Source: Promicromonospora sp. Populi (lineage in GTDB: Bacteria; Actinomycetota; Actinomycetes; Actinomycetales; Cellulomonadaceae). From it: DNA of 64,000 nucleotides. The notes under the pieces were generated by a model. It was not told where the DNA came from and did not search any database. It was given only the letters and a program-made list of their open reading frames with translations. A program made the position numbers and the translations under genes. The number at the start of each line of letters is the position of its first letter. The first letter of the stretch is position 1. The DNA lies in contig NZ_CP163528.1 of the NCBI RefSeq assembly GCF_041081105.1, positions 3,782,001 through 3,846,000 on the forward strand, in the 5' to 3' direction. This document shows positions 35,316-44,621 of the stretch, piece after piece.

Positions 35316-37514
35316 TCAGCTCAGGTCCAGCTCGAACCAGACGGTCTTGCCGATCCGGCGCCGGCTCGCGCGCGGACTGCCGGGCCGCGGCGCCGTGGGG
35401 GTCTCGCCGTGCCGGTCCACACCCCAGCGGGACGCGAGCCGCTCCAGGAACTGGACGCCGCGCCCGCCGAAGTCGGTGACCGTCGGGTCGCGCAGCTCGG
35501 GCTGCTCGGTCGAGGAGTCCCGAACGCCCACGCGCAGCCGCTCCGTGTCGACCTCCACGGTGGTGGTGAACGGCGCCTGCCCGTGGTCGACGGCGTTGGT
35601 CAGCACCTCGGAGGTCAGCAGCATCACCGTGCGGCGCAGCGGCATCGGTACTCCGCAGCTCTCCAGCACGTCGTCGACCCAGATGCGGGCCGGGCCGACG
35701 TCGGACAGCGAAGGGGCCAGCTTGCGCTCCGCCGTGGCTGGACGACCCAGGGAGGGCGGGCCCGAAGGGGCCGCCGCCCGCACCCGCACCGCGAGGACGG
35801 CGACGTCGTCCCGCTGGTCGTCCGATGCGAGACGGCGCACGAGGGTGACGGGCAGCGCGGCGGTGGCCGTGTCGCCGAGCACACCGAGCGTCTTCTGCAG
35901 GCGGTTCAGCCACTGGTCGGGGGTGGTGCCGCGCTGCTCGGCGAGCCCGTCCGTGTAGAGCAGGAGGGTGTCACCGGGGTGCAGGGTGGTGACGTGATCC
36001 GTGCGTTTCGACGTCGGACGCACGCCCAGCATCATGTCCGGCTGCACCGCCAGGCGTTCCACCGTCCCGTCCTCCCGGAGCACGAGGGGCGGCGGGTGGC
36101 CGGCGGTGGACCAGGTGAGCTGATACGCGCCGGGGATCCGCTCCAGCCGCGCCACCACGGCAGTGCCGCTGGCGAGCAGGCCCAGGCCCGCGTTGGCCTT
36201 GTCGAGCAGCGACAGCAGGGCCGACGGCGACTCGTCGTGGCTCCACGCGAACGCGCGCAGCAGGGACCGCAGCTGTCCCATCTTTGCCGCGGCGCGCATG
36301 TCGTGGCCGGTCACGTCGCCGATCATGAACATGGTCGCGTCGTCGTCCACCGCCACGGCGTCGTACCAGTCGCCGCCGATCTGGTCGGAGCGGGTGGCCG
36401 GCGAGTACGTCGCCGCCATGTCCAGGTGCGGTACCTCGGGCAACCGGCTGAGCATCGCCCGCTGGAGCGTCTTCGCGGACTCGCGGCGCTCCTCCAGGAG
36501 CCGGGCGCGCTCCAGGGCGTGGCCCGTGTAGTGCGCGAGGCCGGTCTGGAGCGCGTACGAGTCCTTGTCCGGCCCGCGGTTGCTCTCCCACGCGAGCACG
36601 ATGACGGCGACCACGACGCCGGCCGTCACGACCGGGAGGAACGCCCGGGCGCCGACCTCGGGGTCGCAGACGTCCTGGACCGCCGGGAACGCCGCGAACA
36701 TCTCGTCGCCCGACCGGAAGAACAGGGGTCGGCCGGTACGGGCCGCCTCGGACACGGGGCGCGGGTCGTCCATCCTGGCGTGCCTCATACGCTGCGGGAA
36801 CTGCGGCTCCGCATGGACCAGCGACCGGTAGGTGAGGCCCCGCCCGTCCGCGTCGGTCAGGGCGAACGAGCAGTACCGCGCGCCGATCCCGGCGGTGCCC
36901 ACCTCGATGATGACCTCTTCCACCTGGTCCAGCGTGTTCGCGTTCGCGAACGCCTCGCTCAGGGAGAGCAGGAACCGGCTGCGGCGGTTCGCCCGGACCG
37001 CCGTCTGCTGGATCCTGCGTGCGCGCTCCCGCTCGGCCCGCAGGCGCAGCTCGGCAGTGCAGGCAGCGGCGAGATCAGAGAGGGAGGCCAGGTCGTCCTT
37101 CGACCACTCCCGCGGCACGTCCACCACCGCGCACAAGGCCCCGACGGCGCGTCCGCGCAGGTCGAAGACGGGATATCCGGCAAGGGCGACGAGGCCCATC
37201 TCGCGGACGAGATAGTTGTCGCGCAGGGCCGGGTCCAGGCGGGCGTCCGACGTCACTACCGGTTCACCGGCCGCGGTGATCAGGTTCGTGAGGGTGCCCG
37301 GATGCTGCAGCAGGCGGTTGGACTGCATGGGCTCCGGCATCCCGGACGCACCGGCAAGGACCTGGCCCTCGCGGACCGCGAAGTAGACGACCGCGGCCGG
37401 AACATCCAGGTGCCGACGAACCAGGCGGGCAAAACGGTCAAAGGCCTCGTCCGCTGTGGGGGAACCGAGACCGACGTGCTCGAGGTCCCGCAACGCCTGG
37501 AGGTCCGTCGGCAT
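35316..37514 (-). CDS. RsbU-like PP2C phosphatase with GAF and HATPase domains
   Basis: 732 residues. Domain order is: GAF-like sensor (about 15-160), second GAF-like domain (about 190-340), SpoIIE/PP2C phosphatase (about 350-575) and an anti-sigma-like histidine-kinase-type ATPase (about 600-732). The phosphatase has IGGDWYDAVAVDD, MFMIGDVTGHDMRAA, STAGHPPPLVL, LLLYTDGLAEQRG and QRDDVAVLAVRV, the Asp ligands of PP2C enzymes. The ATPase has LTSEVLTNAVDHG and GGRGVQFLERLASRWG. It probably acts in a partner-switching pathway that dephosphorylates an anti-anti-sigma factor. It is cytoplasmic, with no transmembrane helix. Confidence 0.92.
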   Translation of the reverse strand: MPTDLQALRDLEHVGLGSPTADEAFDRFARLVRRHLDVPAAVVYFAVREGQVLAGASGMPEPMQSNRLLQHPGTLTNLITAAGEPVVTSDARLDPALRDNYLVREMGLVALAGYPVFDLRGRAVGALCAVVDVPREWSKDDLASLSDLAAACTAELRLRAERERARRIQQTAVRANRRSRFLLSLSEAFANANTLDQVEEVIIEVGTAGIGARYCSFALTDADGRGLTYRSLVHAEPQFPQRMRHARMDDPRPVSEAARTGRPLFFRSGDEMFAAFPAVQDVCDPEVGARAFLPVVTAGVVVAVIVLAWESNRGPDKDSYALQTGLAHYTGHALERARLLEERRESAKTLQRAMLSRLPEVPHLDMAATYSPATRSDQIGGDWYDAVAVDDDATMFMIGDVTGHDMRAAAKMGQLRSLLRAFAWSHDESPSALLSLLDKANAGLGLLASGTAVVARLERIPGAYQLTWSTAGHPPPLVLREDGTVERLAVQPDMMLGVRPTSKRTDHVTTLHPGDTLLLYTDGLAEQRGTTPDQWLNRLQKTLGVLGDTATAALPVTLVRRLASDDQRDDVAVLAVRVRAAAPSGPPSLGRPATAERKLAPSLSDVGPARIWVDDVLESCGVPMPLRRTVMLLTSEVLTNAVDHGQAPFTTTVEVDTERLRVGVRDSSTEQPELRDPTVTDFGGRGVQFLERLASRWGVDRHGETPTAPRPGSPRASRRRIGKTVWFELDLS

Positions 37515-37620
37515 CTGCTCAGTATTGCGAGAGATGAGCGCGTGCGCGATAGATGTACCGGATGTGTCCCTTTTGCGCCGGGCAGGTAGCCTGCCGCACT
37601 TGGGCCGATATTCCGGGGTG

Positions 37621-40600
37621 TCACACCTCGAGCAGCCCGCGCTGGTGCGCGAGGCTCACCGCCTCCGCGCGCCCTGACGCACCGAGCTTGGCCAGCAGGT
37701 TGGACACGTGCACGCTCACCGTCTTGGTCGAGATGAAGAGGCGCTCGCCGATCTGCCGGTTCGAGAGCCCCTGCGCCACCAGGCCGAGCACCTCCTCCTC
37801 GCGATCGGTGAGGGTAGACGCTGTCGCGCGCCGTACGCCGGGCAGGTCGAGCCGGGCTCGCCGGGCCAGCGCGCGTACGGCGTCGGCCAGGGGCTTCGCG
37901 CCCATGTCCTCCGCCTCCGAGAGCGCCTCGGCCGCCTCGACCTCCGCTGCCTCCCGCTCGCCGGTGCCCAGCAGGGCCTCGGCCCAGCGGTAGCGCGAGC
38001 GGGCCACCTCGTAGCGGTACCCGAAGTCGAACGCGTTCACCGCGGCCTGCCAGGCCGCTGCGGCCTCCTGCCACAGCCCGCCCGACGTCGGCTCGCCACC
38101 CTCGGCGTCCGCCGCTGAAGGGGCGTACCCCACGACGGCGTGCAGGCGGGCGTTCTCCGCGGCCGCTCGCTGCAGCCAGGCCTGCCCCTCCGGGCCGAGC
38201 ACACCGCCGCGAGGGCGGCCCCGCTGAGCGGTCTCGCGCGCGATGGCCAGCAGCGAGTCGCCGCGGTCGAGCCGTGCGGCGGCGCGAGCCTCGACCGCTA
38301 CGGCGGCGGCTGATCCGGGGGCGCCGGCGCGGCCGCTGGACCGGTCCGCCTCGGCGGCGTCGGCCAGGGCGGCGATCGCGAGCGCGGACAGCCAGATCCG
38401 GCCGAGGAAGACCTCGGTCCACACCTCGCCCAGGTGGTCGGTGATCCGCACGGCCAGCGCCGTCGCGTCGTCGTACCGCCCGGCCCAGGTGAGGGCGTCG
38501 ACCAGGCTGCCACCGCCGACCAGCGCGATCATGCCGTCGCTCTGCCAGTGGTCGAACAGGGCCTCGCCGCGGGCGATCGCGTCGTCGTCGCCGCGGGCGA
38601 CTGCCGCATAGAGCCGGCTCGCGTCCATGACGTGCTTGGACGTGGCGGGGACGCCTTCGACGGGGCGCGGCGTCAGGTCGCCGCAGAAGTAGAGCATGAC
38701 CTCCTGCAGGATCCGCAGGTTGACGGTGTAGGTGCTCCAGGCCAGGCCGAGCTCCTCGGCCCGGGAGAGCGCGTCCCCCACCCGCTGCTCGGCGGTGGCG
38801 AGGTCGCCCGCGTAGAAGCGGTTGGCCGCGGCGTTGTAGAGCGCGCGCATCTCGGTGAGCACGTCACCGGCGTCGGTGGCGGCCGTGCGCGCCTCGTCGA
38901 GGAGCGCCGCGGCCCGGTCGGGGTCGGCCACGTCGAGCACCGCGAGAGTGGACAGCGCGTCGGCGAGGGCGCCGGACTGACCGGTCTCCCGTGCCTCCTC
39001 GATCGCGCACGCGGCATGCACGCGGGCGTCGTCGTCCTGGTCGATGATCATCGAGACCCGGGCCAGCAGCGCGTTGGTCCAGATCCGCTCCGGGCTGCGC
39101 TCCGGCAGGATCTCGAGTGCCGTCCGCAGCTGCGCCACCGCGGTCTCGACCTCGCCGGGCTGCTCGTCCCACGTCGGCAGGTCGAGGCGGCGGTGCACGA
39201 TCACGTGCTGCAGACCTGCCCGCCGCACGGGGTCGTCGATCCCGTCGGCTGCGCGCTGCGTCAGCTTGACCGCGCGCATCGGGTCGCCTGCTCGGGCCGC
39301 GGCCTCGCCCGCGGCGAGCGCGACGTCCACCCGGTCCCGCCCGATCCGGTCCTCGGCGTCCGGGACGGACTCCCACAGGGCCAGCACCTGCTCCAGGTGC
39401 TTCAGCTCTTCCTCGGGGGCCAGCAGCCGGCGAGCCCGCAGGGCGGCGTCGTGCGACGCGCTCAGGGCGGCGGGCAGGTCGTGCCCCTCGTAGGCGTGGT
39501 GGGCGCGCTCGGCCGCACTGCCGATCGCCATGCCGTCGGGCCCGTCCTGCTCGATCACGGCGAGGTACGCGCGGTGCACCGCCGACCGCTCCCCCGGCAG
39601 GAGGTCCGCGTACAGGGCCTCGGCCAGCAGCGCGTGCCGGAACTCCAGCTTGCCGTCCGAGACCACGAGGACCTGCTGGGTGACTGCCTCGCGCAGCGCG
39701 GCGTCCAGGTCCGGCGTGCCCCACTGGGCGGCGGCGGCCCGCAGCAGCTCCTCGCGCACGCGGCGTCCGGCGACCGACGCGATGCGCAGCACCTGCTGCA
39801 CGTCGGGGTCCAGCCGTTCCAGCCGGGTGCGCAGCACCTCGGTGAGCGTCCAGGGCAGGCTGGCCGATTCCGGCCCGGCGTCGAGGAGCTCCTCCGCGAA
39901 GAAGGCGTTGCCCTCCGACCGGTCCAGGACCTCGGCGAAACCTGCCGCCGGCAGGGGCGCGCCGGCCAGGGCGGTCGTGAACTCGCGCAGCTCGTCCTCG
40001 TCGAACGGCTGCAGGTCTATCCGCTCCACGTGCTCCAGCCGGGACAGCTCGGCGAGCAGCGGGCGCAGCGGGTGGCGCCGGTCGACGTCGTCCGCTCGGT
40101 AGGTCAGCACGAGCAGGAGGTTCTCGGACCGGGCGCGGGCGGCGAGGAACCGCAGGACGTCGCGCGTCGAGGCGTCGGCCCAGTGTGCGTCCTCGACCAC
40201 GAGGACGAGCGGTCGCTTTGGCTCGCCCGCGACCGCGAGGCTCCGGGCGATGCCCTCGAAGAGCTGGAGCCGCTCGTCATGGTCGGCGTCACCGCTCCCG
40301 CCGGGCTCAAGGAGCCGCCACAGCGCCGGCCGCTCGGCCACGAGCTCCGCCACCCGCGCTGCGGCCTCGGGCCCCGCGGCCCCGGCCTGGAGCTGGGTCA
40401 GGGCATCGGTGAACGGCAGGTAGGGAATGCCGACCTGACCCAGGTCGACACAGTGCACGACGACGGCGCTCGCCCCCGCCTGCCCGGCCGCCTGAGCGAC
40501 GTGGCTGATCAGGCGGGTCTTGCCCACGCCGGCGTCGCCACCGACGAGCACAAGACCGGGGCGGCCTGCCGAGGCGCGCCCCACCGCCAGCAGGAGGGAG

Positions 40601-40656
40601 GCAACCTGCTCCTGCCGGGAGACCAGGGGGATCGTCGTGGACCGTCGCACCTGCAC
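37621..40656 (-). CDS. Large LuxR-family regulator with AAA ATPase domain (LAL type)
   Basis: 1011 residues from GTG 40656 (GGGA 5 nt upstream); the frame stays open to 41352 but the extra part overlaps another gene and lacks similarity. The N-terminal STAND/AAA_16 ATPase has Walker A GGDAGVGKTRL (about residue 35) and LVLVVEDAHWADAST as Walker B. The long middle part is rich in Ala/Leu helices of TPR type. The C-terminal LuxR HTH is LTDREEEVLGLVAQGLSNRQIG and KTVSVHVSNLLAKLGASGR. It is a signal-responsive activator; inducer and targets are unknown. Confidence 0.92.
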   Translation of the reverse strand: MQVRRSTTIPLVSRQEQVASLLLAVGRASAGRPGLVLVGGDAGVGKTRLISHVAQAAGQAGASAVVVHCVDLGQVGIPYLPFTDALTQLQAGAAGPEAAARVAELVAERPALWRLLEPGGSGDADHDERLQLFEGIARSLAVAGEPKRPLVLVVEDAHWADASTRDVLRFLAARARSENLLLVLTYRADDVDRRHPLRPLLAELSRLEHVERIDLQPFDEDELREFTTALAGAPLPAAGFAEVLDRSEGNAFFAEELLDAGPESASLPWTLTEVLRTRLERLDPDVQQVLRIASVAGRRVREELLRAAAAQWGTPDLDAALREAVTQQVLVVSDGKLEFRHALLAEALYADLLPGERSAVHRAYLAVIEQDGPDGMAIGSAAERAHHAYEGHDLPAALSASHDAALRARRLLAPEEELKHLEQVLALWESVPDAEDRIGRDRVDVALAAGEAAARAGDPMRAVKLTQRAADGIDDPVRRAGLQHVIVHRRLDLPTWDEQPGEVETAVAQLRTALEILPERSPERIWTNALLARVSMIIDQDDDARVHAACAIEEARETGQSGALADALSTLAVLDVADPDRAAALLDEARTAATDAGDVLTEMRALYNAAANRFYAGDLATAEQRVGDALSRAEELGLAWSTYTVNLRILQEVMLYFCGDLTPRPVEGVPATSKHVMDASRLYAAVARGDDDAIARGEALFDHWQSDGMIALVGGGSLVDALTWAGRYDDATALAVRITDHLGEVWTEVFLGRIWLSALAIAALADAAEADRSSGRAGAPGSAAAVAVEARAAARLDRGDSLLAIARETAQRGRPRGGVLGPEGQAWLQRAAAENARLHAVVGYAPSAADAEGGEPTSGGLWQEAAAAWQAAVNAFDFGYRYEVARSRYRWAEALLGTGEREAAEVEAAEALSEAEDMGAKPLADAVRALARRARLDLPGVRRATASTLTDREEEVLGLVAQGLSNRQIGERLFISTKTVSVHVSNLLAKLGASGRAEAVSLAHQRGLLEV

Positions 40657-40715
40657 ATCGTCCCACTGACCACTGACAATCCCCCCGGCCTCGTGCGCCT
40701 CGGCGCTCGCGCCCG

Positions 40716-40979
40716 TCACGCGAACAGGCCGTGACGCGCGGCGGGTGCGGGGCGCATACCCGCGATGCCCTCCTCGATCTGCTCGGCGCGCGTCAGGCGT
40801 ACCTTGCGGTCCGCCTGACGCTTCGTCCGGTCCGCCCGGCGCTCCGTCCGCTCCTGGGCGCGACGCTCCGCGCGGTCGTAGCGGTCCGAACCGCTGGCCC
40901 GGCTGCTGCCCCAGGACTTCTTGAGCTCGGCCTGGCGGTACTCGATCTCCGCTTCTGCAGCGGGTCCCCACAGCGACAT
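40716..40979 (-). CDS. Small highly charged protein
   Basis: 87 residues. ATG 40979 has an AGGAGG 4 nt upstream, which makes it a convincing gene. It is rich in Arg, Lys, Glu and Asp with ERTERRADRTKRQADRKVRL, a probable single long helix, and no membrane segment. It lies 59 nt upstream of the LuxR/AAA regulator on the same strand. I do not recognise the family; it may bind nucleic acid or a protein partner by charge. Confidence 0.6.
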   Translation of the reverse strand: MSLWGPAAEAEIEYRQAELKKSWGSSRASGSDRYDRAERRAQERTERRADRTKRQADRKVRLTRAEQIEEGIAGMRPAPAARHGLFA

Positions 40980-41088
40980 GATTCCTCCTGGTGCTCCGGC
41001 GGGCCGAGTGCCCGTCCGGCTGATGAGGAAGACACTCGTCCTGAGGTCCGGGCAGGTGGATCGGGCAGTCGGGCAGTCCTCGGGCGCG

Positions 41089-41118
41089 AGGTACCTCAGA
41101 CGCGCGTCTGAGGTACCT
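41089..41118. promoter_or_regulatory. 30-bp perfect palindrome with flanking GAGGT half-sites
   Basis: Each arm is AGGTACCTCAGACGC or its complement with no loop. Further GAGGTGGCC and GAGGTGCC copies follow at 41130-41149, and CTGAGGTCC precedes at about 41041. It lies between the small charged gene (starting 40979, minus) and the orphan gene (starting 41264, plus), so it is well placed as an operator for both. Confidence 0.5.
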
Positions 41119-41263
41119 AAGGCGGTGTCTGAGGTGGCCTGAGGTGCCTCTGCGGGCCGCCGACACGGGCGAGATTCGGGCGGTTCGCGGCCCCACTATT
41201 GCGATGTACGTCACACCAGACGCACACTGGGACCAGTATCGAACCCAATTCGGGGGTGGAATC

Positions 41264-41968
41264 GTGACCGGAACCGAAGCTGGAACGTACGACATCTTGC
41301 CCATGCTGGGTCGTGGTAAACACCGCAACCCCAAGAAGGGCGCGTGCTTCATGGAGCTCGCCTCCTTCCTCGCAGGCGAGAAGTGGAGTGATCACCCCGC
41401 CTGCACCCACCCGCTGATCGCGATGCTGGCCCGTGCGGTGAACGACCTCACGGCGGACCACGCCCGCCCGAAGCTGGCCCCGCTCATCCCGTCGGTCATC
41501 GGCCTGACCAGCACCGACCCGCGCTGGGACGTGCGCATCGCACTGCGCGCCGCCCAGACGGCGCTGCCGGTCTCACCAGCCGACCGGCAGCAGACGTTGG
41601 CCGTCGCGATCCTCGGTTCCGAGCGCATGCTCGACGTCCTCGAGGACCGCCCGGTAGGCACGCTGGCACCGGAGAGCAAGGACGCGCTCGCGGCCGTGCC
41701 CAAGACGGCGGCCTGGGCCGAGCGGTTCTGTGCGGGCACCAGCGTGCGGCCCAAGCGGTTCGTCCGCGACGCCGCGCCGAGCGTGGTCTCCACTGCGGTG
41801 CAGGGCATCTCTGAGGCGTTCGTGCCCGACGTCGACGCGCGCCTGCGCGCGCTGCTGGCCGCGACGATCGAGGATGCGCGCCGGTGGGCAGGGGAGGCGG
41901 AGGACGACGCCCGCGCGCTCGACCCGCTGGCGTGGGGACCGGTGGTCAAGGCGGCGCCGTCAGCCTGA
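41264..41968 (+). CDS. Conserved actinobacterial protein of unknown function
   Basis: 234 residues from GTG 41264 with GGGGTGGA 3 nt upstream; the frame is open to 41144. The N-terminus is TYDILPMLGRGKHRNPKKGACFMELASFLAG (in pieces: LPMLGRGKHRNPKKGACFM, ELASFLAG), followed by WSDHPACTHPLIAMLARAVND. These Cys/His positions recall a family of short hypothetical proteins in actinobacteria, but I know no function. The rest is helical and Ala-rich. It is soluble, and the palindromic array 150-180 bp upstream may control it. A cysteine-histidine metal site is possible but unproven. Confidence 0.65.
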   Translation: MTGTEAGTYDILPMLGRGKHRNPKKGACFMELASFLAGEKWSDHPACTHPLIAMLARAVNDLTADHARPKLAPLIPSVIGLTSTDPRWDVRIALRAAQTALPVSPADRQQTLAVAILGSERMLDVLEDRPVGTLAPESKDALAAVPKTAAWAERFCAGTSVRPKRFVRDAAPSVVSTAVQGISEAFVPDVDARLRALLAATIEDARRWAGEAEDDARALDPLAWGPVVKAAPSA

Positions 41969-42176
41969 GCACCGGGGCGAGCAGGGGGAGAACCGGGTCG
42001 GGGCGCGCCAGGGGGCGCCCCGGCCCGAGTCATGCCCGGATCGCGGCGACCGGGTGAAGTCTGTCGCCGCGGTCACAGATCGCGAACCTGTGCCTCCCTC
42101 CCAACGAAATGCGCTCCTGGCCCGTCTTGGTTGCTGAGGGCGCCCACTGGAGGGGCCAGGGAACGGGGAACGACCA

Positions 42177-42362
42177 ATGACGGCCAGCACAGCAGTGATC
42201 ATCGACGAGATCGCCGCCGGTACCGAGCGCGACCTGCGCCGCATGGAGCTGCTCAACCGACGTGAGAGCTGGATTCGCGCCACTGGCCGTCCGGCGCCGA
42301 CCATCTCGTACCTCAAGCTCGCCACACGCCCTCGTGACCGATGGCGGAACCAGGACGTGTGA
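42177..42362 (+). CDS. Small protein, unknown
   Basis: 61 residues. ATG 42177 follows AACGGGGAACGACCA, a moderate ribosome site. The sequence (VIIDEIAAGTERDLRRMELL, then ESWIRATGRPAPTISYLKLA) looks like a real helical protein rather than a shadow, and a 12-bp stem terminator follows. I know no family. Confidence 0.45.
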   Translation: MTASTAVIIDEIAAGTERDLRRMELLNRRESWIRATGRPAPTISYLKLATRPRDRWRNQDV

Positions 42363-42369
42363 CGTCGAC

Positions 42370-42409
42370 GGGCGGGGCCGCAGACCCAGGGGGTTCGGCG
42401 GCCCCGCCC
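42370..42409 (+). terminator. GC-rich hairpin terminator
   Basis: A 12-bp perfect stem GGGCGGGGCCGC/GCGGCCCCGCCC with a 16-nt loop lies 8 nt after the small gene's stop. Confidence 0.6.
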
Positions 42410-42412
42410 CCA

Positions 42413-42486
42413 TGTCCACCCAGGCTTTGCCCCGTTCCACCCAGACCCGGCCCACTTCTCCCGGGACCCGCCCTATTTCACCCAGG
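42413..42486. repeat. Imperfect 21-bp tandem repeat upstream of the PBP gene
   Basis: Units at 42413, 42434, 42455 and 42476 share the pattern (T)TCCACCCAGnCCCGnCCC. It lies in the leader between a terminator and the PBP start. Confidence 0.5.
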
Positions 42487-42517
42487 TGGCAACACGTGAC
42501 GAACATGACCTCACCCC

Positions 42518-42523
42518 TAGGCT
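42518..42523 (+). promoter_or_regulatory. -10-like TAGGCT, leaderless start of PBP gene
   Basis: The hexamer is followed by 7 nt and ATG 42531. Confidence 0.4.
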
Positions 42524-42530
42524 CCAGACC

Positions 42531-44621
42531 ATGAGCGGACACTCTTCACCCCAAATGCCTGTGGACGGTCATGCACCGGTACCGCCGCCGCCAGGTGGGT
42601 ATGCCGCGCCCCCGCCCTCCGGCGGGTACACCGGGCCGCCGATCGGACCGCCGCCGGTCCCGCCGGCGCCACCGCGCAAGGGCCGACGCGCGCTGATCAT
42701 CACCAGCGTCGTCGTACTGCTGCTCGCAGCGGGCGCCGGCGTCTGGTACCTGCTCCGCCCGCCGCCGATCCCCGATCCGGCGCCGGCCGCTGACGAGCTC
42801 GCCGCGGCACTTCAGGCCGGCACGCCCGCGGACTTCCCGCTCGTCCTGGACACCTCGGCGTCGCCGGACGAGCAGTATGCCGCGGTGTTCGAGCAGCTCG
42901 TGGCCGCCGTCGGCGAGGATGCAGGGACTGTCACGGTGCAGAGCGTCACCCCGGTACAGGAGGGCGACGGCGGCACCGCGACGGCGACGGCGACACTCGC
43001 CTGGACCTGGCCCGTCGCGACCGAGGAGGCCTGGGAGTACGAGACCGTCGCGCAGCTCACCTACCCCGGCCCGACGGACGGCGAGGCCGGAGCCTGGGAA
43101 GCCGCCTGGAGCCCGGGTCTGCTGGTGCCGGGCCTGGAGTCGGGCGAGCGGCTCGCCGTCGAGCGCACCGAACCGGTGCGCGGCGACATCGTCACGACGA
43201 GCGGCGAGACGCTGGTCGGCCTCACCCCCGTGCACCACGTGGGCATCGACAAGTCTCGTCCGGGCTGGGACACGGCCGCCGAGCAGCTCGGGAACGTGCT
43301 GGACTTCGACGCCGCGACGACCGCCGACATCGCAGCGCAGGTCGAGGCCGCCGGCTCGCAGGCGTTCGTCGAGGTCATCACGATCCGCGAGGGTTCCACG
43401 GAGTACGACTTCGACGCCGCCATGGCGATCCCCGGTGTCGTCGGGATCCCGGACGAGCTGCCGCTGGCGATTGAGCGGGGCTTCGCCCAGGCGGTGCTCG
43501 GTTCGGTCGGCGAGGCGACCGCGGAGATCGTCGAGGAGTCGGAGGGCACCATCAGGGCCGGCGACATGGTCGGTCTCTCCGGGCTGCAGCTCGCCCATGA
43601 CGAGCAGCTGCGCGGCGTGCCCGGCGTGGCGGTGACCATCGAGCCGGCCGAGGAGGGCGGCGAGGCGCGCGAGGCGTTCACCATCGAGCAGCAGGACGGC
43701 GAGCCCCTGACGGTCTCGCTCGACCCGGCGATCCAGCAGCGCGCGGAGGCGGCGCTGGACGACTTCGGCGACCTGGCCAGCGCGATAGTGGCGATCCGAC
43801 CGTCGACCGGACAGGTGCTCGCGGCGGCGTCCGGTCCGGGCTCCGAGGGATACAGCACGGCGACGCTGGGGCAGTACCCGCCGGGGTCGACGTTCAAGAT
43901 CGCGACGTCCCTGGCGATGATCCGCGCCGGGACCACGCCGGACACCACGCTGCCCTGCACACCGTCGATCACCGTCGAGGGGCGCGAGTTCCAGAACGTT
44001 CCCGGCTTCCCGCAGTCCGGCCTCGGTGATGCGGTGCCGTTCCGGTCCGTGTTCGCGAACTCGTGCAACACGGCCTTCATCTCGCAGCACTCGGCGATCT
44101 CGCAGCAGGAGCTGCACGACGCCGCCGCGGCGCTCGGCCTGGGCGTCGAGCTCACGGTCTTCGGTGCCGCGGGCGCGATGGGCGACGTCCCGGTCGAGGC
44201 GACGGCCACGGAGCATGCGGCGACGATGATCGGGCAGGGTCAGGTGCTGGCCACGCCCCTGGCGATCGCGACCGTCGGGGCAAGCGTCTCGGCGGGCCAC
44301 ACCGTGTCCCCGTGGCTGGTGGAACCGTCGGGCGAGGAGGCGGAAGCGGCCCCGTCGGGTGACCTGACCGCGGACGAGGCGGCCATGCTGCGTGACCTCA
44401 TGGGCGGTGTGGTGCAGCAGGGCTCTGCCTCAGTGCTGCAGGACGTGCCCGGGATCGTCGGCGCGAAGACCGGCACCGCCCAGTTCGGGGATGGGACCCG
44501 GGCGCACGTGTGGATGGTCGCGATCACCGACGACCTGGCGGCGGTCGTGTTCATCGAGGAGGGCGAGCTCGGCTCGACGACGGCCGGCCCGGTGATGCAC
44601 GAGTTCCTCACGGGGAGCTGA
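42531..44621 (+). CDS. Penicillin-binding protein with MecA-like N-terminal domain
   Basis: 696 residues. A cytoplasmic Pro/Gly-rich tail (1-50) is followed by a transmembrane helix at about 53-74, an NTF2-like MecA_N domain (about 83-205) and a dimerisation domain (about 215-380). The transpeptidase domain has PPGSTFKIATS (Ser453, Lys456), ANSCNTAF (SxN at 511-513) and GAKTGTAQFGDG (KTG at 646-648). It is a class B PBP acting outside the membrane to cross-link peptidoglycan. The layout resembles PBP2a/MecA and the widespread actinobacterial PbpA-like enzymes; beta-lactam sensitivity cannot be read from the sequence. The last codons run into a large hairpin. Confidence 0.93.
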   Translation: MSGHSSPQMPVDGHAPVPPPPGGYAAPPPSGGYTGPPIGPPPVPPAPPRKGRRALIITSVVVLLLAAGAGVWYLLRPPPIPDPAPAADELAAALQAGTPADFPLVLDTSASPDEQYAAVFEQLVAAVGEDAGTVTVQSVTPVQEGDGGTATATATLAWTWPVATEEAWEYETVAQLTYPGPTDGEAGAWEAAWSPGLLVPGLESGERLAVERTEPVRGDIVTTSGETLVGLTPVHHVGIDKSRPGWDTAAEQLGNVLDFDAATTADIAAQVEAAGSQAFVEVITIREGSTEYDFDAAMAIPGVVGIPDELPLAIERGFAQAVLGSVGEATAEIVEESEGTIRAGDMVGLSGLQLAHDEQLRGVPGVAVTIEPAEEGGEAREAFTIEQQDGEPLTVSLDPAIQQRAEAALDDFGDLASAIVAIRPSTGQVLAAASGPGSEGYSTATLGQYPPGSTFKIATSLAMIRAGTTPDTTLPCTPSITVEGREFQNVPGFPQSGLGDAVPFRSVFANSCNTAFISQHSAISQQELHDAAAALGLGVELTVFGAAGAMGDVPVEATATEHAATMIGQGQVLATPLAIATVGASVSAGHTVSPWLVEPSGEEAEAAPSGDLTADEAAMLRDLMGGVVQQGSASVLQDVPGIVGAKTGTAQFGDGTRAHVWMVAITDDLAAVVFIEEGELGSTTAGPVMHEFLTGS

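Noticed and set aside
35181..37589. 802-codon open frame on the plus strand
   Set aside because: It is antisense to the RsbU-like phosphatase, with low-complexity shadow composition and no domain match.
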